DNA of 64,000 nt from Saprospiraceae bacterium (GTDB lineage: Bacteria > Bacteroidota > Bacteroidia > Chitinophagales > Saprospiraceae), in NCBI GenBank assembly GCA_016712145.1, contig JADJRO010000003.1, positions 496,001 through 560,000 of the forward strand, read 5' to 3'. The notes beneath the pieces are model-generated. The model made no database searches, was not told the origin of the DNA, and was given only the letters and a program-made list of their open reading frames with translations. Every line of letters starts with the position of its first letter. Position 1 is the stretch's first letter. Both the position numbers and the translations under genes were made by a program. Shown in pieces: positions 1 through 9,970 of the stretch.

Positions 1-24
1 TAAAAATCAGAAATAATTAATGGG

Positions 25-1350
25 ATGAATAAATTATTATTTATTATTTTAATAACTGCACTTGGAGCTTGCACTCACAAAGAGCAATCTGCTACAATTG
101 ATGAAACTTTTATTCATTATTGTACAGATAAATTATTGGATATAACCATGGAGGATATCTATTCTCCTCCTGTAGCTAGTCGTGTATTTGTTTATCCTTA
201 TATCACATGTTATGAAGTAATGGAAAATGGTTCTGGGCGTTCTTTTATGAAGTATATTTCAAAGGAATGGAATCCAAAACCTGATTTTGATACATCAGGA
301 ATTTCATATCCTTTGGCTGCCCTAAAAAGTTTTTGCATTGTTGCAAAGGGGATGGTTTTTAGTGAATACTTGATGGATTCAGTATCGGCCAGATTTGATC
401 TAAAAATCAAGAATGTGCCAATAGAAATTCGACAAAAATCAGAACAGTATGCTGAGTTTATTGCAAAACAAGTAAAAGCCTGGATTTCAAAAGATAATTA
501 TGCCTTCGTTAAATCTGCTGCACAATATACAATCCCAATTTCAGACAGTACCTGGACCATCACACCTCCAAATTATGATAAAGCACTTGAGCCCAATTGG
601 AAATCCTTGCGATATATTTTATTAGATTCTATTAATCAATTTTTTCCACCAGCACCGCCAACATTTAATAAAGATAAAAATTCACTCTTTTATAAATATG
701 CTAAAGCAGTGTACGATACCAATAATTTAAAAAATAAAGAATTTCAATTATTAGCAAAATACTGGGATGACAATCCAAATGAATATTTTACTACTGGGCA
801 CAATACCTATTTTACGCATCGGATCAATCCACCGGGTCATTGGTTAAACATTACCAAAGAGTTTTGCAAAAAAAATAATTTAAATCTGCACGAATCCTCA
901 AAAATTTATGCACACGTTTGTCTGGGTATATTTGATGGCATTATAAGTTGTTGGAATGTAAAATATACTTGCCAACTCATACGTCCAATTACTTACATCA
1001 ATCGATACATTGATCCAAAATGGACTCCATTCATTCAAACTCCTCCGTTTCCTGAATATACCAGTGGTCACAGTGTAATTTCAGGAGCTGCTTCAGAAAT
1101 ATTAATTCATTTTTTTGGTGACAAACCATTTGAGGATTCAACCATTGTTCGTTGGGGATTTGATGTAAGATCTTTTAATTCTATTTCAAATGCTGCGCAA
1201 GAAGCTTCCAGAAGTCGTTTTTATGGAGGCATTCATTATGAGTTTGGTATCAACGAAGGATTGATTCAAGGACGAAATATAGGCCGGCATGTCATTAATA
1301 AACTGGATTTATTGTTAAAAAATAATTCAAACAATGAGAATTCAAAATAA
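25..1350 (+). CDS. Vanadium-dependent haloperoxidase/PAP2-type lipoprotein
   Basis: The 441-residue product starts with a lipoprotein signal (lipobox LGAC, Cys16), so it is probably anchored to a membrane facing the periplasm or outside. The C-terminal half carries the vanadate/phosphate pocket shared by vanadium haloperoxidases and PAP2 phosphatases: K313-x6-R320-P, then T-S347-G-H349, then S-R398-x5-H404. Spacing and order match the vanadium chloroperoxidase arrangement, with the predicted axial ligand at H404 and acid-base histidine at H349. Known family members either oxidise halides with peroxide or hydrolyse phosphate esters; the sequence does not decide between these. It overlaps or abuts the next lipoprotein gene. 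Homologues in Bacteroidota are often beside FG-GAP/ASPIC proteins, as here. The family call is secure and the substrate unknown. Confidence 0.85.
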   Translation: MNKLLFIILITALGACTHKEQSATIDETFIHYCTDKLLDITMEDIYSPPVASRVFVYPYITCYEVMENGSGRSFMKYISKEWNPKPDFDTSGISYPLAALKSFCIVAKGMVFSEYLMDSVSARFDLKIKNVPIEIRQKSEQYAEFIAKQVKAWISKDNYAFVKSAAQYTIPISDSTWTITPPNYDKALEPNWKSLRYILLDSINQFFPPAPPTFNKDKNSLFYKYAKAVYDTNNLKNKEFQLLAKYWDDNPNEYFTTGHNTYFTHRINPPGHWLNITKEFCKKNNLNLHESSKIYAHVCLGIFDGIISCWNVKYTCQLIRPITYINRYIDPKWTPFIQTPPFPEYTSGHSVISGAASEILIHFFGDKPFEDSTIVRWGFDVRSFNSISNAAQEASRSRFYGGIHYEFGINEGLIQGRNIGRHVINKLDLLLKNNSNNENSK

Positions 1351-1372
1351 ATTGAATTCAACTGAAATAAAC

Positions 1373-4300
1373 ATGGATTTTAATATGCTTAAGTGGACGT
1401 ACGATACTGTTTTAAATTTTTATAAAAGATCGTTTCAATTGATTATTGGAATTGGGCTATCGTTTTTACTGACTGATTGCACAACAAAGAATACTCAGGC
1501 AGATCAAAAAACTGATCAAGTAGTTTTCGAACTAATGGATTCTTCAAAAACGGGCGTTTTGTTTAGGAATGATATTGTAGAATACGATAGTTTTAATTAT
1601 TTTTATTACGATGAATTCTATGAAGGGGCAGGCACCGGCATTATTGATGTCAATAATGATGGCTTGCAGGATTTATTTTTTGTATCAAATCAGGGTCCTG
1701 AAAAATTATATTTAAACAAAGGAAATTTTCAGTTTGAAGACATCTCAAAGAAAGCAGGTATTGAAGGTGGAATGGAATGGTCTAACGGAGTAACCGTAGC
1801 CGATGTCAATGGGGATGGGTTCCAGGATATCTACATTTCATGCCGATTATCGGATATAAAGGAATACCGAACGAATCGATTGTATATCAACAATAAAGAC
1901 AACACGTTTACAGAGCGAGCAAAAGAATATGGAATTGATGATGCTGGCTATACAGCACACGCAAGTTTTTTTGATTTTGATTTAGATGGGGATTTGGATT
2001 TATATGTGGTCAATCAACCTCCAAATAGCCGGAAGTATAAATTTGAAATGACGGGTAAAGTAGATTTTCAATATACAGACCATCTTTTTGAAAATGTTAA
2101 TGGCCGTTTTATTGATATCACTAAGAAAGCAGATGTAACAAATTATGATTATGGACTAAGTGTGATGATTGGAGATGTATCAAATGATGGCTATCCGGAT
2201 ATTTATGTGGCAAATGATTTTGATCATCCTGATATTTTATTTCTAAATAATCAAGATGGTACTTTTAAAGATATCACAAGTATCAGCCTAAAACACATGA
2301 GTACCTTTAGTATGGGAGGTGATATTGCAGATATGAATAATGACGGATGGTTGGATTTGATTGTTGTGGATATGGTTGCAGAAGACCATTATCGGAATAA
2401 GACCAATATGAGTGGAATGAATCCTAAAAAATTCTGGGATCTTGTTAAACATGGTTATCAGTATCAATACATGTATAATTCATTCCAATTAAATCAAGGC
2501 AATGGCTTATTTAGTGAAATTGCATTGATGTCTGGTATTTCAAATACAGACTGGAGTTGGACAACCTTACTAACTGATTTTAATAATGATGGAACTAAGG
2601 ATGCATTTATAACAAATGGACTTTTAAGGGACGTTCGAAATAAAGATTTTAATACAAAGTGGTTTGAAAAATTGGGTGGAGATATTTCTAGTATGAATCC
2701 GAAAAATGCAAAAAAAGGATCTGTCATGGAAATGATCAATATGGCTCCTTCATACCGGATTAAAAATTATATGTATTCAAATACCGGGGATCTAGTATTT
2801 AAAAATGTTACTGATTCCTGGAATGTAAACCAATTGTCATTTTCCCAGGGAGCATCAAGTGCAGATCTAGATAACGACGGCGATTTGGATTTAATAGTTA
2901 ACAATATGAATGATGTTGCTTTTGTATATCGCAATAAAACATCAGATCTGAAATTGCAGAATTATTTTCAAATTAAATTGGAAGGGCCATCAGGTAATAA
3001 AGATGGTTTTGGTGCCCGCGTTAAACTATTTATAAAGGATCATTTTCAAATGTTGGAGATGACCAACGTACGAGGTTATATGTCAACTTCTGAACCTTTA
3101 TTTCATTTTGGTCTGGCCGCTGATTCTAAAATTGATTCCATTATACTGAGATGGCCGGATGGAACACATCAAGAGTTTAAAGATGTAAATGTAAATCAAC
3201 GTATGGTTATAAAATATACTGAAGCAAATCAAAATAAAATTGAGCAATTGGATTTTTCTACAAAAAATGTATTTTCTGAGGAAATTACAGAGCAATGTGT
3301 TCCAGGAATCAGCTATCAGGATAATGAATACGATGATTTTCAAAAAGAAGTTTTAATTCCTCATAAAATGTCCACTTTAGGACCTTGTTTGGCAACTGCT
3401 GATGTAAATGGTGATGGTAAGGATGATTTTTATTTAGGAGGCGCTGCAGGGAAAAGTGGTCAGTTATTTTTGCAAAATGACATGCAGGCTTTTGACCTAA
3501 ATTCAAAAGAACCCTGGACTTTGCATAAAGCACAAGAAGATTTGGATGCCTTGTTTTTTGATGCAGATGGTGATGGGGATCAGGATCTTTATGTGGTTTC
3601 TGGCAGCAATGAATTTGAAGAAAATTCCCAGCTTTATCAGGATCACTTGTATTTAAATAATGGAAAAGGAGCCTATCAGGATGCAACAAAAAATTTGCCG
3701 CCAATGCTCAATAGTAAATCCGTTGCTAAAAGTGGCGATTTTGATGGAGATGGAGACCTGGATTTATTTGTTGGCGGGCGACAAGTTCCTATGAAGTATG
3801 GATTATCAACAAGAAGTTACATCTTAATTAATGAAAGAGGAGTTTTTCAGGACCAAACAGAACGAATTTGCAGCGAATTGGCTGGCTCATTTGGAATGGT
3901 AACGGATGCTTGGTGGTTGGATTTGGATAATGATAGAGATTTAGATTTAGCAATAGTTGGTGAATGGATGCCTCTTACTATTTTAATAAATGATGGAGGT
4001 AAATTAACTAATAAATCAAAGGATTGGAAAACAGATCAATCTGAGGGATGGTGGAATACATTGGCATATGTGGATATCGATCAGGATGGCGACATTGATT
4101 TGCTAGGAGGTAATTTAGGTTTGAATTCTAAATTTAAAGCATCCTTAGAAAAACCCTTCCATGTGTATTTAGGTGACTTTGATAAGAACGGAACCCATGA
4201 TACCTATCTGGGAAGTTTTGACAAAGATGGCAAAGTATATCCAGTAAGAGGTCGGCAATGTTCATCTGAACAAATGCCATTTATAAAAGATAAATTTAGG

Positions 4301-4753
4301 ACGTATAATGAATTTGCATTAGCATCTATCGACCAGGTTTTGGAAGGAAAGTTAGATGATGCAGTTATTAAAAAAGTATACGAATTTCGATCCGGTGTAT
4401 TTGTAAATAAAGGAGACCATTTTGAGTTTCAAGCATTTCCAAATTATGCACAGATTGCTCCAATTTATAGTTTCGGTTTACTTGATTTAAACCGAGATAA
4501 AAACATTGAAATTATATATGGCGGTAATTATCACAACCGAGAGGTTGAGACAACACGAAGTGATGCAGGTGTTGGAGGTATATTGTTAAATAAAGGCAAT
4601 TTGAAATTGGAATCCGTTCCAAGTAATAAGACAGGCTTACTTCTCAATAATGATTTAAGAGAAATGCGATTAATATTACTTGGTAATTCTCCTGTATTGT
4701 TAGTTGCTAACAATAATCAAAAGATGCAAGCAAATAAAATTTTCATTTATTAA
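1373..4753 (+). CDS. FG-GAP/VCBS repeat lipoprotein with ASPIC/UnbV domain (CRTAC1-like), copy 1
   Basis: This large surface-type protein has about thirteen Asp-rich calcium-binding loops of the form DxNxDGxxD (for example DVNNDGLQD, DVNGDGFQD, DFDGDGDLD), typical of FG-GAP/VCBS beta-propeller blades. Roughly midway (around nt 2960-3220) lies an ASPIC/UnbV-type segment containing GFGARV, RGYMSTSEP, HFGL and ILRWPDG. More propeller blades follow. ATG codons at 1334, 1373 and 1385 are all in frame. The 1334 start would overlap the preceding gene, while 1373 or 1385 puts a hydrophobic stretch and lipobox LLTDC just after a short N-region, so 1373 is preferred. Members of this family are predicted extracellular calcium-binding proteins with no established enzymatic activity. 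The next gene is a full-length paralogue, so the pair arose by tandem duplication. Confidence 0.85.
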   Translation: MDFNMLKWTYDTVLNFYKRSFQLIIGIGLSFLLTDCTTKNTQADQKTDQVVFELMDSSKTGVLFRNDIVEYDSFNYFYYDEFYEGAGTGIIDVNNDGLQDLFFVSNQGPEKLYLNKGNFQFEDISKKAGIEGGMEWSNGVTVADVNGDGFQDIYISCRLSDIKEYRTNRLYINNKDNTFTERAKEYGIDDAGYTAHASFFDFDLDGDLDLYVVNQPPNSRKYKFEMTGKVDFQYTDHLFENVNGRFIDITKKADVTNYDYGLSVMIGDVSNDGYPDIYVANDFDHPDILFLNNQDGTFKDITSISLKHMSTFSMGGDIADMNNDGWLDLIVVDMVAEDHYRNKTNMSGMNPKKFWDLVKHGYQYQYMYNSFQLNQGNGLFSEIALMSGISNTDWSWTTLLTDFNNDGTKDAFITNGLLRDVRNKDFNTKWFEKLGGDISSMNPKNAKKGSVMEMINMAPSYRIKNYMYSNTGDLVFKNVTDSWNVNQLSFSQGASSADLDNDGDLDLIVNNMNDVAFVYRNKTSDLKLQNYFQIKLEGPSGNKDGFGARVKLFIKDHFQMLEMTNVRGYMSTSEPLFHFGLAADSKIDSIILRWPDGTHQEFKDVNVNQRMVIKYTEANQNKIEQLDFSTKNVFSEEITEQCVPGISYQDNEYDDFQKEVLIPHKMSTLGPCLATADVNGDGKDDFYLGGAAGKSGQLFLQNDMQAFDLNSKEPWTLHKAQEDLDALFFDADGDGDQDLYVVSGSNEFEENSQLYQDHLYLNNGKGAYQDATKNLPPMLNSKSVAKSGDFDGDGDLDLFVGGRQVPMKYGLSTRSYILINERGVFQDQTERICSELAGSFGMVTDAWWLDLDNDRDLDLAIVGEWMPLTILINDGGKLTNKSKDWKTDQSEGWWNTLAYVDIDQDGDIDLLGGNLGLNSKFKASLEKPFHVYLGDFDKNGTHDTYLGSFDKDGKVYPVRGRQCSSEQMPFIKDKFRTYNEFALASIDQVLEGKLDDAVIKKVYEFRSGVFVNKGDHFEFQAFPNYAQIAPIYSFGLLDLNRDKNIEIIYGGNYHNREVETTRSDAGVGGILLNKGNLKLESVPSNKTGLLLNNDLREMRLILLGNSPVLLVANNNQKMQANKIFIY

Positions 4754-4812
4754 TGGTTAAACAAATTTCGCATTTTAACTTTTTATTAATACCGGATGGA
4801 TTTGGTAGTATA

Positions 4813-4820
4813 TATTTTTG
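4813..4820 (+). promoter_or_regulatory. Candidate -7 box (TATTTTTG) before the second FG-GAP gene
   Basis: TATTTTTG fits the Bacteroidota -7 consensus TAnnTTTG and lies 19 bp before the ATG at 4840, in an 86-bp gap between the two paralogues. I see no convincing TTG at the -33 spacing, so this is a single-box match in AT-rich DNA. Confidence 0.35.
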
Positions 4821-4839
4821 TAAGTTTTAAGATCAAAAG

Positions 4840-7800
4840 ATGAATAAATTAAATTTTCAAATTTTCTTTTTTAGTGTAATTGGATTTATTAGCTGTAATA
4901 AATCAAAAGATTCCGCGGTTGAAGTAGGTTCGGTTTATAAATTAATGGATTCGAAAGAAACAGGTATTAAATTTGAAAATACAATTCAAGAGACAGAGCG
5001 GCTAAATTATTACTATTACGATGGAATCTATCAAGGAGCTGGAAGTGCTGTACTTGATATCGATAAAGATGGCTTGATGGATGTTTTACTTGTATCAAAT
5101 CAAGGCCCTGAAAAGTTATATTTAAATAAAGGAGATTTTAAATTTGAGGATATATCAAAAAAAGCCGGCATTGAAGGAGGTCCTGAATGGACCACAGGTG
5201 CTACGGTAGCAGATGTAAATGGTGATGGATGGGATGATATTTATATTAGTTGCTTTTTATTGGAAGAAGCTGAATTGCGAAGAAATAAATTGTATATAAA
5301 TAACAAAAACAACACGTTTTCAGAGCGTGCTCGTGAATTTGGATTAAGCGATACTACATATACAATTAGTGCAACTTTTTTTGACTATGATTTAGACGGT
5401 GATTTGGATATGTTTCAAGTGAATCAACCACCAAACATTGTTTTAAGAAGACTTTCTTCAAAATTATGGGAAGCCAATCATTCATGTAAGTTGTATAGAA
5501 ATGATAATTTTCATTTTACAGATGTTACTAAAGAGGCAGGTGTATTTACATTAGGATATGCTCTTAGTGCAGTAGCCAGCGATGTTAATAATGATGGGTA
5601 TCCGGATTTATATGTTACAGTTGATTATAAAGAGCCTGATTTCTTGTTTTTAAATTTAAAGAATGGAACATTTAGAGATGTAGCAAAATCGGCAATGAAC
5701 CATTTTTCTTTATTCAGTATGGGTTGTGATGTTGCAGATTTTAATGATGATGGATTATTAGATATTTTTTCAGTAGATATGGTTGCGGAAGACCGGTTTC
5801 GAAATAAAACGAATATGGCTGGAATGGATATTCCTAAGTTTTGGAAAAATGTAGAGCTCGGTTTTCATTATCAGTATATGTTTAATTCTCTCCAACTAAA
5901 TCAAGGTATTGGTTCTTTTAGTGAAATCGCTCAATTAGCGGGTATTTCAAAAACAGATTGGAGTTGGTCCGTTTTGTTGGCAGATTATGATAATGACGGA
6001 GCAAAGGATTTATTTATTACCAATGGGTTAATGAGAGATGTTAGAAATCGGGATTATCAGGCAATGTTTGAAAGGCCTTTTGATTCTATTAAAAGCACGC
6101 TTGAATTAGTTAAAAAAGCACCTTCGGAAAAAATTATCAATTACATGTATCGCAATGTAGGTGATTTAAAATTTAAAAATGTAATAGATGATTGGGGTAT
6201 GGCTCAGAAGAGTTTTTCAAATGGAGCTTCCTATGCAGATTTAGATAATGATGGAGATTTGGATCTCATAGTAAACAATATAAGTGATAACGCTTTTTTG
6301 TACAAGAATACAACCAGTGATAAAAAGGCAGCAAATTACCTTCGATTGAATTTAGAAGGTCCAGAATCAAATTACCGTTCTTTTGGCGCTCGTGCTGCCA
6401 TATATTATGATGAAGGAAAAATGCAAATGCTGGAATTATCCAATGCTCGCGGTTATATGTCAACTTCAGAACCCATTATACATTTTGGCTTAGGTTCAAT
6501 AAGTAAAGTTGATTCATTAATAGTACGATGGCCTTCAGGTAAAATTGTACGAAAATTAAATGTAAAATGCAATCAGACATTGACTTTAAAAGAAAAGGAT
6601 GCAAATGATGTAGCAAGCAATCAATTGTTTGAATTAACTGGAATTGCATTTACAAAAGATGTTACTCAAGAATTGATAGGAAATATCCAAACGAAGGAAA
6701 ATTATTTTGACGATTACAAAACAGAAATATTAATTCCACACAAGATGTCAACCTTAGGTCCTTGTATAGCAACAGCTGATGTTACAGGAGACGGGAATGA
6801 TGATATCTATATAGGGGGTTGTGCCGGTACAAGTGGTGTATTGTATATTCAGCAAGTTGATGGTACATTTTTGCCATCTGCTTCAAATCCCTGGAACGCC
6901 CATAAATCATCTGAAGACATTGATGCAATTTTCTTTGATGCAGATAGTGATCGGGACATGGATTTATATGTTGCAAGTGGATCCAATGAATTTGCAGTTG
7001 GTTCACCGCTTTATAAAGACAGACTTTATATAAATGAAGGTGGGGGTAAATTTAGCGATGGATCCAATCGGATTCCTGCACTAACATTTAGCAAAGGGGT
7101 CGTCCGTGCAGCAGATATTGATGGAGATGGTGATCAGGATTTGTTTATTGGGGGAAGACAGGTTCCAGGATATTATGGAAAATCTGAACGTTCTGCTATA
7201 TTGATTAATGACAAAGGAAAATTTGTTGATCGAACGAAAGAGGCGTGTCCTGAAATGTCAACCGCAATTGGGATGATATCAAGTGCGACATTTGTTGATT
7301 TGGATAAAGATCGGGATCTTGATTTAGTAGTTGTAGGCGAATGGATGAGTCCAATGATATTTGTTAATGAAGCTGGAAAATTTAAAAACGAAACTTCTAA
7401 ATTTGGATTGGAGAATTTAAGAGGTTGGTGGAATGTAATTGTATCAGAAGATGTTGATGGCGATGGTGATCAGGATTTAATAGCTGGTAACCTGGGAATG
7501 AATACTAAATTTAAGGCAAGCATTGAAAAACCATTTAAGGTTTTTTTAAAGGACTTTGATGATAATGGAAGCTGGGATATTTACCTGGGTTCTTATGATC
7601 GGGATGGAAAATATTATCCGGTACGAGGCAGACAATGTAGTAGCGAGCAAATGCCTTTTATAAAAGAAAAATATAAAACCTACAATGAATTTGCATCGCA
7701 TTCAATTGATGATATTTTAGAAGGCATGAAAGAAGGTGCAATTATTAAGGATGTTACGGAATTCCATTCTGGTATATTTATTAATGAAGGCAATGCGTTT

Positions 7801-8130
7801 TCGTTTAAACCCTTTAATAATATGGATCAGATTGCCCCGATTTATGATTTTATAGTGTACGATGTAAATAAGGATGGTTACAAGGATATAATTTATGGTG
7901 GAAATTATTACAATCGGGAAATTGAAACCACCCGAAGCGACGCTGGTGTTGGCGGCATTTTATTAAATGATGCTAAAGGAAATTTTAAACACGTACCATC
8001 AAAACAAACCGGTTTAAAATTGACCCAAGACTTACGCAAATTGCGATTTGTCAAAAGTGGTCCATATGATCTAATGCTTGCAGGATTTAATAATTCAAAT
8101 TTGAAAGCATATTTATTGGGTCAACAATAA
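4840..8130 (+). CDS. FG-GAP/VCBS repeat lipoprotein with ASPIC/UnbV domain (CRTAC1-like), copy 2
   Basis: This 1096-residue paralogue of the preceding gene aligns along its whole length. Shared blocks include SNQGPEKLYLNKG, ISKKAGIEGG, RGYMSTSEP, IPHKMSTLGPC and VRGRQCSSEQMPF. The N-terminus is a short lipoprotein signal ending at FISC (Cys19). About fourteen calcium-loop motifs (DIDKDGLMD, DVNGDGWDD, DLDNDGDLD, DVDGDGDQD and others) surround a central ASPIC/UnbV segment with GARAAIY and IVRWPSGK. Length and domain order equal copy 1, and neither copy shows decay. The role is probably binding or structural at the cell surface. The tandem pair beside a haloperoxidase-type lipoprotein suggests one functional locus, but what it acts on cannot be read from the sequence. 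Confidence 0.87.
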   Translation: MNKLNFQIFFFSVIGFISCNKSKDSAVEVGSVYKLMDSKETGIKFENTIQETERLNYYYYDGIYQGAGSAVLDIDKDGLMDVLLVSNQGPEKLYLNKGDFKFEDISKKAGIEGGPEWTTGATVADVNGDGWDDIYISCFLLEEAELRRNKLYINNKNNTFSERAREFGLSDTTYTISATFFDYDLDGDLDMFQVNQPPNIVLRRLSSKLWEANHSCKLYRNDNFHFTDVTKEAGVFTLGYALSAVASDVNNDGYPDLYVTVDYKEPDFLFLNLKNGTFRDVAKSAMNHFSLFSMGCDVADFNDDGLLDIFSVDMVAEDRFRNKTNMAGMDIPKFWKNVELGFHYQYMFNSLQLNQGIGSFSEIAQLAGISKTDWSWSVLLADYDNDGAKDLFITNGLMRDVRNRDYQAMFERPFDSIKSTLELVKKAPSEKIINYMYRNVGDLKFKNVIDDWGMAQKSFSNGASYADLDNDGDLDLIVNNISDNAFLYKNTTSDKKAANYLRLNLEGPESNYRSFGARAAIYYDEGKMQMLELSNARGYMSTSEPIIHFGLGSISKVDSLIVRWPSGKIVRKLNVKCNQTLTLKEKDANDVASNQLFELTGIAFTKDVTQELIGNIQTKENYFDDYKTEILIPHKMSTLGPCIATADVTGDGNDDIYIGGCAGTSGVLYIQQVDGTFLPSASNPWNAHKSSEDIDAIFFDADSDRDMDLYVASGSNEFAVGSPLYKDRLYINEGGGKFSDGSNRIPALTFSKGVVRAADIDGDGDQDLFIGGRQVPGYYGKSERSAILINDKGKFVDRTKEACPEMSTAIGMISSATFVDLDKDRDLDLVVVGEWMSPMIFVNEAGKFKNETSKFGLENLRGWWNVIVSEDVDGDGDQDLIAGNLGMNTKFKASIEKPFKVFLKDFDDNGSWDIYLGSYDRDGKYYPVRGRQCSSEQMPFIKEKYKTYNEFASHSIDDILEGMKEGAIIKDVTEFHSGIFINEGNAFSFKPFNNMDQIAPIYDFIVYDVNKDGYKDIIYGGNYYNREIETTRSDAGVGGILLNDAKGNFKHVPSKQTGLKLTQDLRKLRFVKSGPYDLMLAGFNNSNLKAYLLGQQ

Positions 8131-8155
8131 GGATATTTTAAAGTAAAGAAAACAC

Positions 8156-9091
8156 ATGAGATTGGATTTATTATACTTGATTTTTGGTGGGTTCATGACC
8201 TTGACTCTAGGTCAGTCCTGCAAAAATGACTACTCCGATTTGAAAGAGGGTACAACAGATCATGGCTACCATTTTTTTTGGGCTCGAAATGAGAAAACGC
8301 CTGTGGTAAAACCAGGTGAAGTTTTATTTTTTAATGCAGAACTCTATGTAGGGGGTGTATTGGAACGGCGATCTCAGGATTTAGGCCGAACTATGAAAAA
8401 ACTCTTAGAACCAAAGGACAGTTTGCTGGTAGGAACTAAAAAAGTACCCATTGACAAGTTTTTTCCGATTGCTGAGGTATTTTATTATGTTTCTAAAGGA
8501 GATAGTATCATTATAGACAAAACCGGCATGTATAAACCAGAAGACAGTTTAAAAACAAAAGAAATAACTTGGAAGCTTTCGATATTGGATATTAAACCAT
8601 TAAAAGTCGTCGAAGAAGCTGAAAAGAAACGACTGGAAAAACTTGAAAAAGATAAAGAGATTTGGGAAGGAACCCGCAGGGCAGTAGAAACTAATTTTGG
8701 TCTCTATTTAAAGGACATCGAAGAAGGAAACAAATTAGGCTATACCAGTTATACAAAAAGTAATGTGAAGGTGGTAATTTTAAAACCAGGAAACGGTTTA
8801 AAACCCGTACTAGGGGAGAAGGTTCGGTTTCATTATTATGCTCATCATGCGAAATTGGGACTCGTTGAAGAATCTTACTCAAGAGGAATCCCTGAAAAGA
8901 TCATTGTAGGAGCTTTTGCTTTAAATATAGGAATTGAAGAAGGGTTATTGGAAATTCCAAAAGGAAGCAAAGCCATGGTGTTTATTCCATCAAAAATTGC
9001 CAACATCTCTTCCAAAATTCCAAGTGCAATCCCAGAAGGCACTAACCTTGAAATCTTTATCGATTTGTTGGAAGACGAGCCGGAATATTAA
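8156..9091 (+). CDS. FKBP-type peptidyl-prolyl isomerase-like lipoprotein
   Basis: The 311-residue protein has a lipobox LGQSC (Cys22). Its C-terminal third (about residues 200-305) has FKBP layout: VVILKPGNGLKPVLGEKV, a YYAHH strand, then IEEGLLEIPKGSKAMVFIPS and a final LEIFIDLL strand. The N-terminal part (about 35-140) looks like a second, diverged FKBP-like half followed by a charged helical linker near 150-180. FKBP proteins catalyse prolyl cis-trans isomerisation or act as chaperones; several aromatic active-site positions of classic FKBPs are not obvious here, so activity is uncertain. It lies 25 bp after the FG-GAP paralogue and is probably co-transcribed, perhaps helping fold the large secreted neighbours (inference). 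Confidence 0.65.
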   Translation: MRLDLLYLIFGGFMTLTLGQSCKNDYSDLKEGTTDHGYHFFWARNEKTPVVKPGEVLFFNAELYVGGVLERRSQDLGRTMKKLLEPKDSLLVGTKKVPIDKFFPIAEVFYYVSKGDSIIIDKTGMYKPEDSLKTKEITWKLSILDIKPLKVVEEAEKKRLEKLEKDKEIWEGTRRAVETNFGLYLKDIEEGNKLGYTSYTKSNVKVVILKPGNGLKPVLGEKVRFHYYAHHAKLGLVEESYSRGIPEKIIVGAFALNIGIEEGLLEIPKGSKAMVFIPSKIANISSKIPSAIPEGTNLEIFIDLLEDEPEY

Positions 9092-9486
9092 ATGTTTCTT
9101 AAAAGTAAGTTAAAATTTTACGTATTAAATATAAATCGAATATGAAAATTACCATTTTATTGGTAATGCTAGCTATGTGTCGATTTCTATCTTTGTGCAT
9201 TCACTGCCCTGTTGTGGGTTGTGATGAATTATAAATAAACCAAACTCAAGACTTAATCTACACGGACGAAGCAATCCCCACTAGTATAAGTCTTTATTTA
9301 ATGATGTGATTTTAATCAGGCTGTAAATGGCATTGGTAAATCATGTTGTTGTATTTAAATGATCATTTGATTGTGAGAGCAATCTGATGAGCTGATTTGA
9401 AACCATAAGGGTTTTGATGCATAGTAGTATGCTTCAAGACTTTTTTGATAAAGATTTTTTTAACTTAATAACCAAAACTAATTCTC
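9092..9486 (+). other. Non-coding gap of 395 bp before the secreted-protein block
   Basis: I see no convincing gene. A 30-codon reading frame from ATG 9142 encodes a hydrophobic Cys-containing peptide but has no supporting context. The gap separates the lipoprotein operon from the T9SS-type gene block, so it should hold a terminator and a promoter, although I could not identify a strong hairpin by eye. The last 8 bases before the next start read as an NTCTC-ATG context also seen before two of the giant genes downstream. Confidence 0.5.
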
Positions 9487-9918
9487 ATGAAAAGAACGAA
9501 TTTGAGACTTTTGGAAAAAGTTGGATCTGCAGGCTTTATTCTTTTATTTATCCTTGCTTTTCAATTTTCTTCAATAGGTCAAACAGTGAACTTGGCGAAT
9601 GCCCCTTTGCCATTTCCAACGTTAAAAGACCGGGTTAGTGCGATCAACACGATCGATCAGGAATTCCAGACTTATCAATCCTATAAGTCAGGTGCCTTGA
9701 ACGTGGGTGATCCACAGTCTTTTATGTTACGTGCTCGGATATTATCCCGCCTTCGCGAGATAGCTCAATCCAATGCGAGCATTTCTACGTCATCTTGTTT
9801 GACGGAAGTATTTTTTGACACCAATGTAGGGTATACTACCAACCAAAGTATCAACAGCTTTTATGCTGGAATTTGGCCGGATGAATACAAATATGTGGTT
9901 AACCTCCTGAAACGTTAA
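9487..9918 (+). CDS. Small secreted protein of unknown function
   Basis: The 143-residue product has a clear Sec signal peptide (basic N-region KRTNLRLLEK, hydrophobic GFILLFILAFQF, cleavage near SSIGQ). The mature part has no domain I recognise. It ends in YKYVVNLLKR, contains a pair-forming helical stretch around residues 45-95, and has one Cys (near residue 103, TSSCLTEVFF). The gene sits 52 bp before a 2167-codon T9SS cargo gene, shares its start context (TCTC-ATG), and is probably in the same transcript. It may be an accessory factor for that protein, but this is inferred from position only. It lacks a T9SS sorting domain, so it would stay periplasmic unless exported by another route. 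Confidence 0.6.
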   Translation: MKRTNLRLLEKVGSAGFILLFILAFQFSSIGQTVNLANAPLPFPTLKDRVSAINTIDQEFQTYQSYKSGALNVGDPQSFMLRARILSRLREIAQSNASISTSSCLTEVFFDTNVGYTTNQSINSFYAGIWPDEYKYVVNLLKR

Positions 9919-9970
9919 TCAAAAAATGGCTGTCAATAATCAATTTAAAAAATCTTAAAAACAATATCTC

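Noticed and set aside
3309..3704. A 131-codon minus-strand frame inside the first FG-GAP gene
   Set aside because: It is antisense to a highly conserved repeat protein, and its His/Leu-rich composition comes from complementary GAT/GGT codons of the calcium loops.
9142..9234. A 30-codon hydrophobic reading frame (MKITILLVMLAMCRF start)
   Set aside because: It is short, without a recognisable family, ribosome site or neighbour link; it could be chance in a non-coding gap.
9414..9638. A 74-codon plus-strand frame overlapping the start of the small secreted protein
   Set aside because: The overlapping frame from 9487 has a proper signal peptide; this one has no features.
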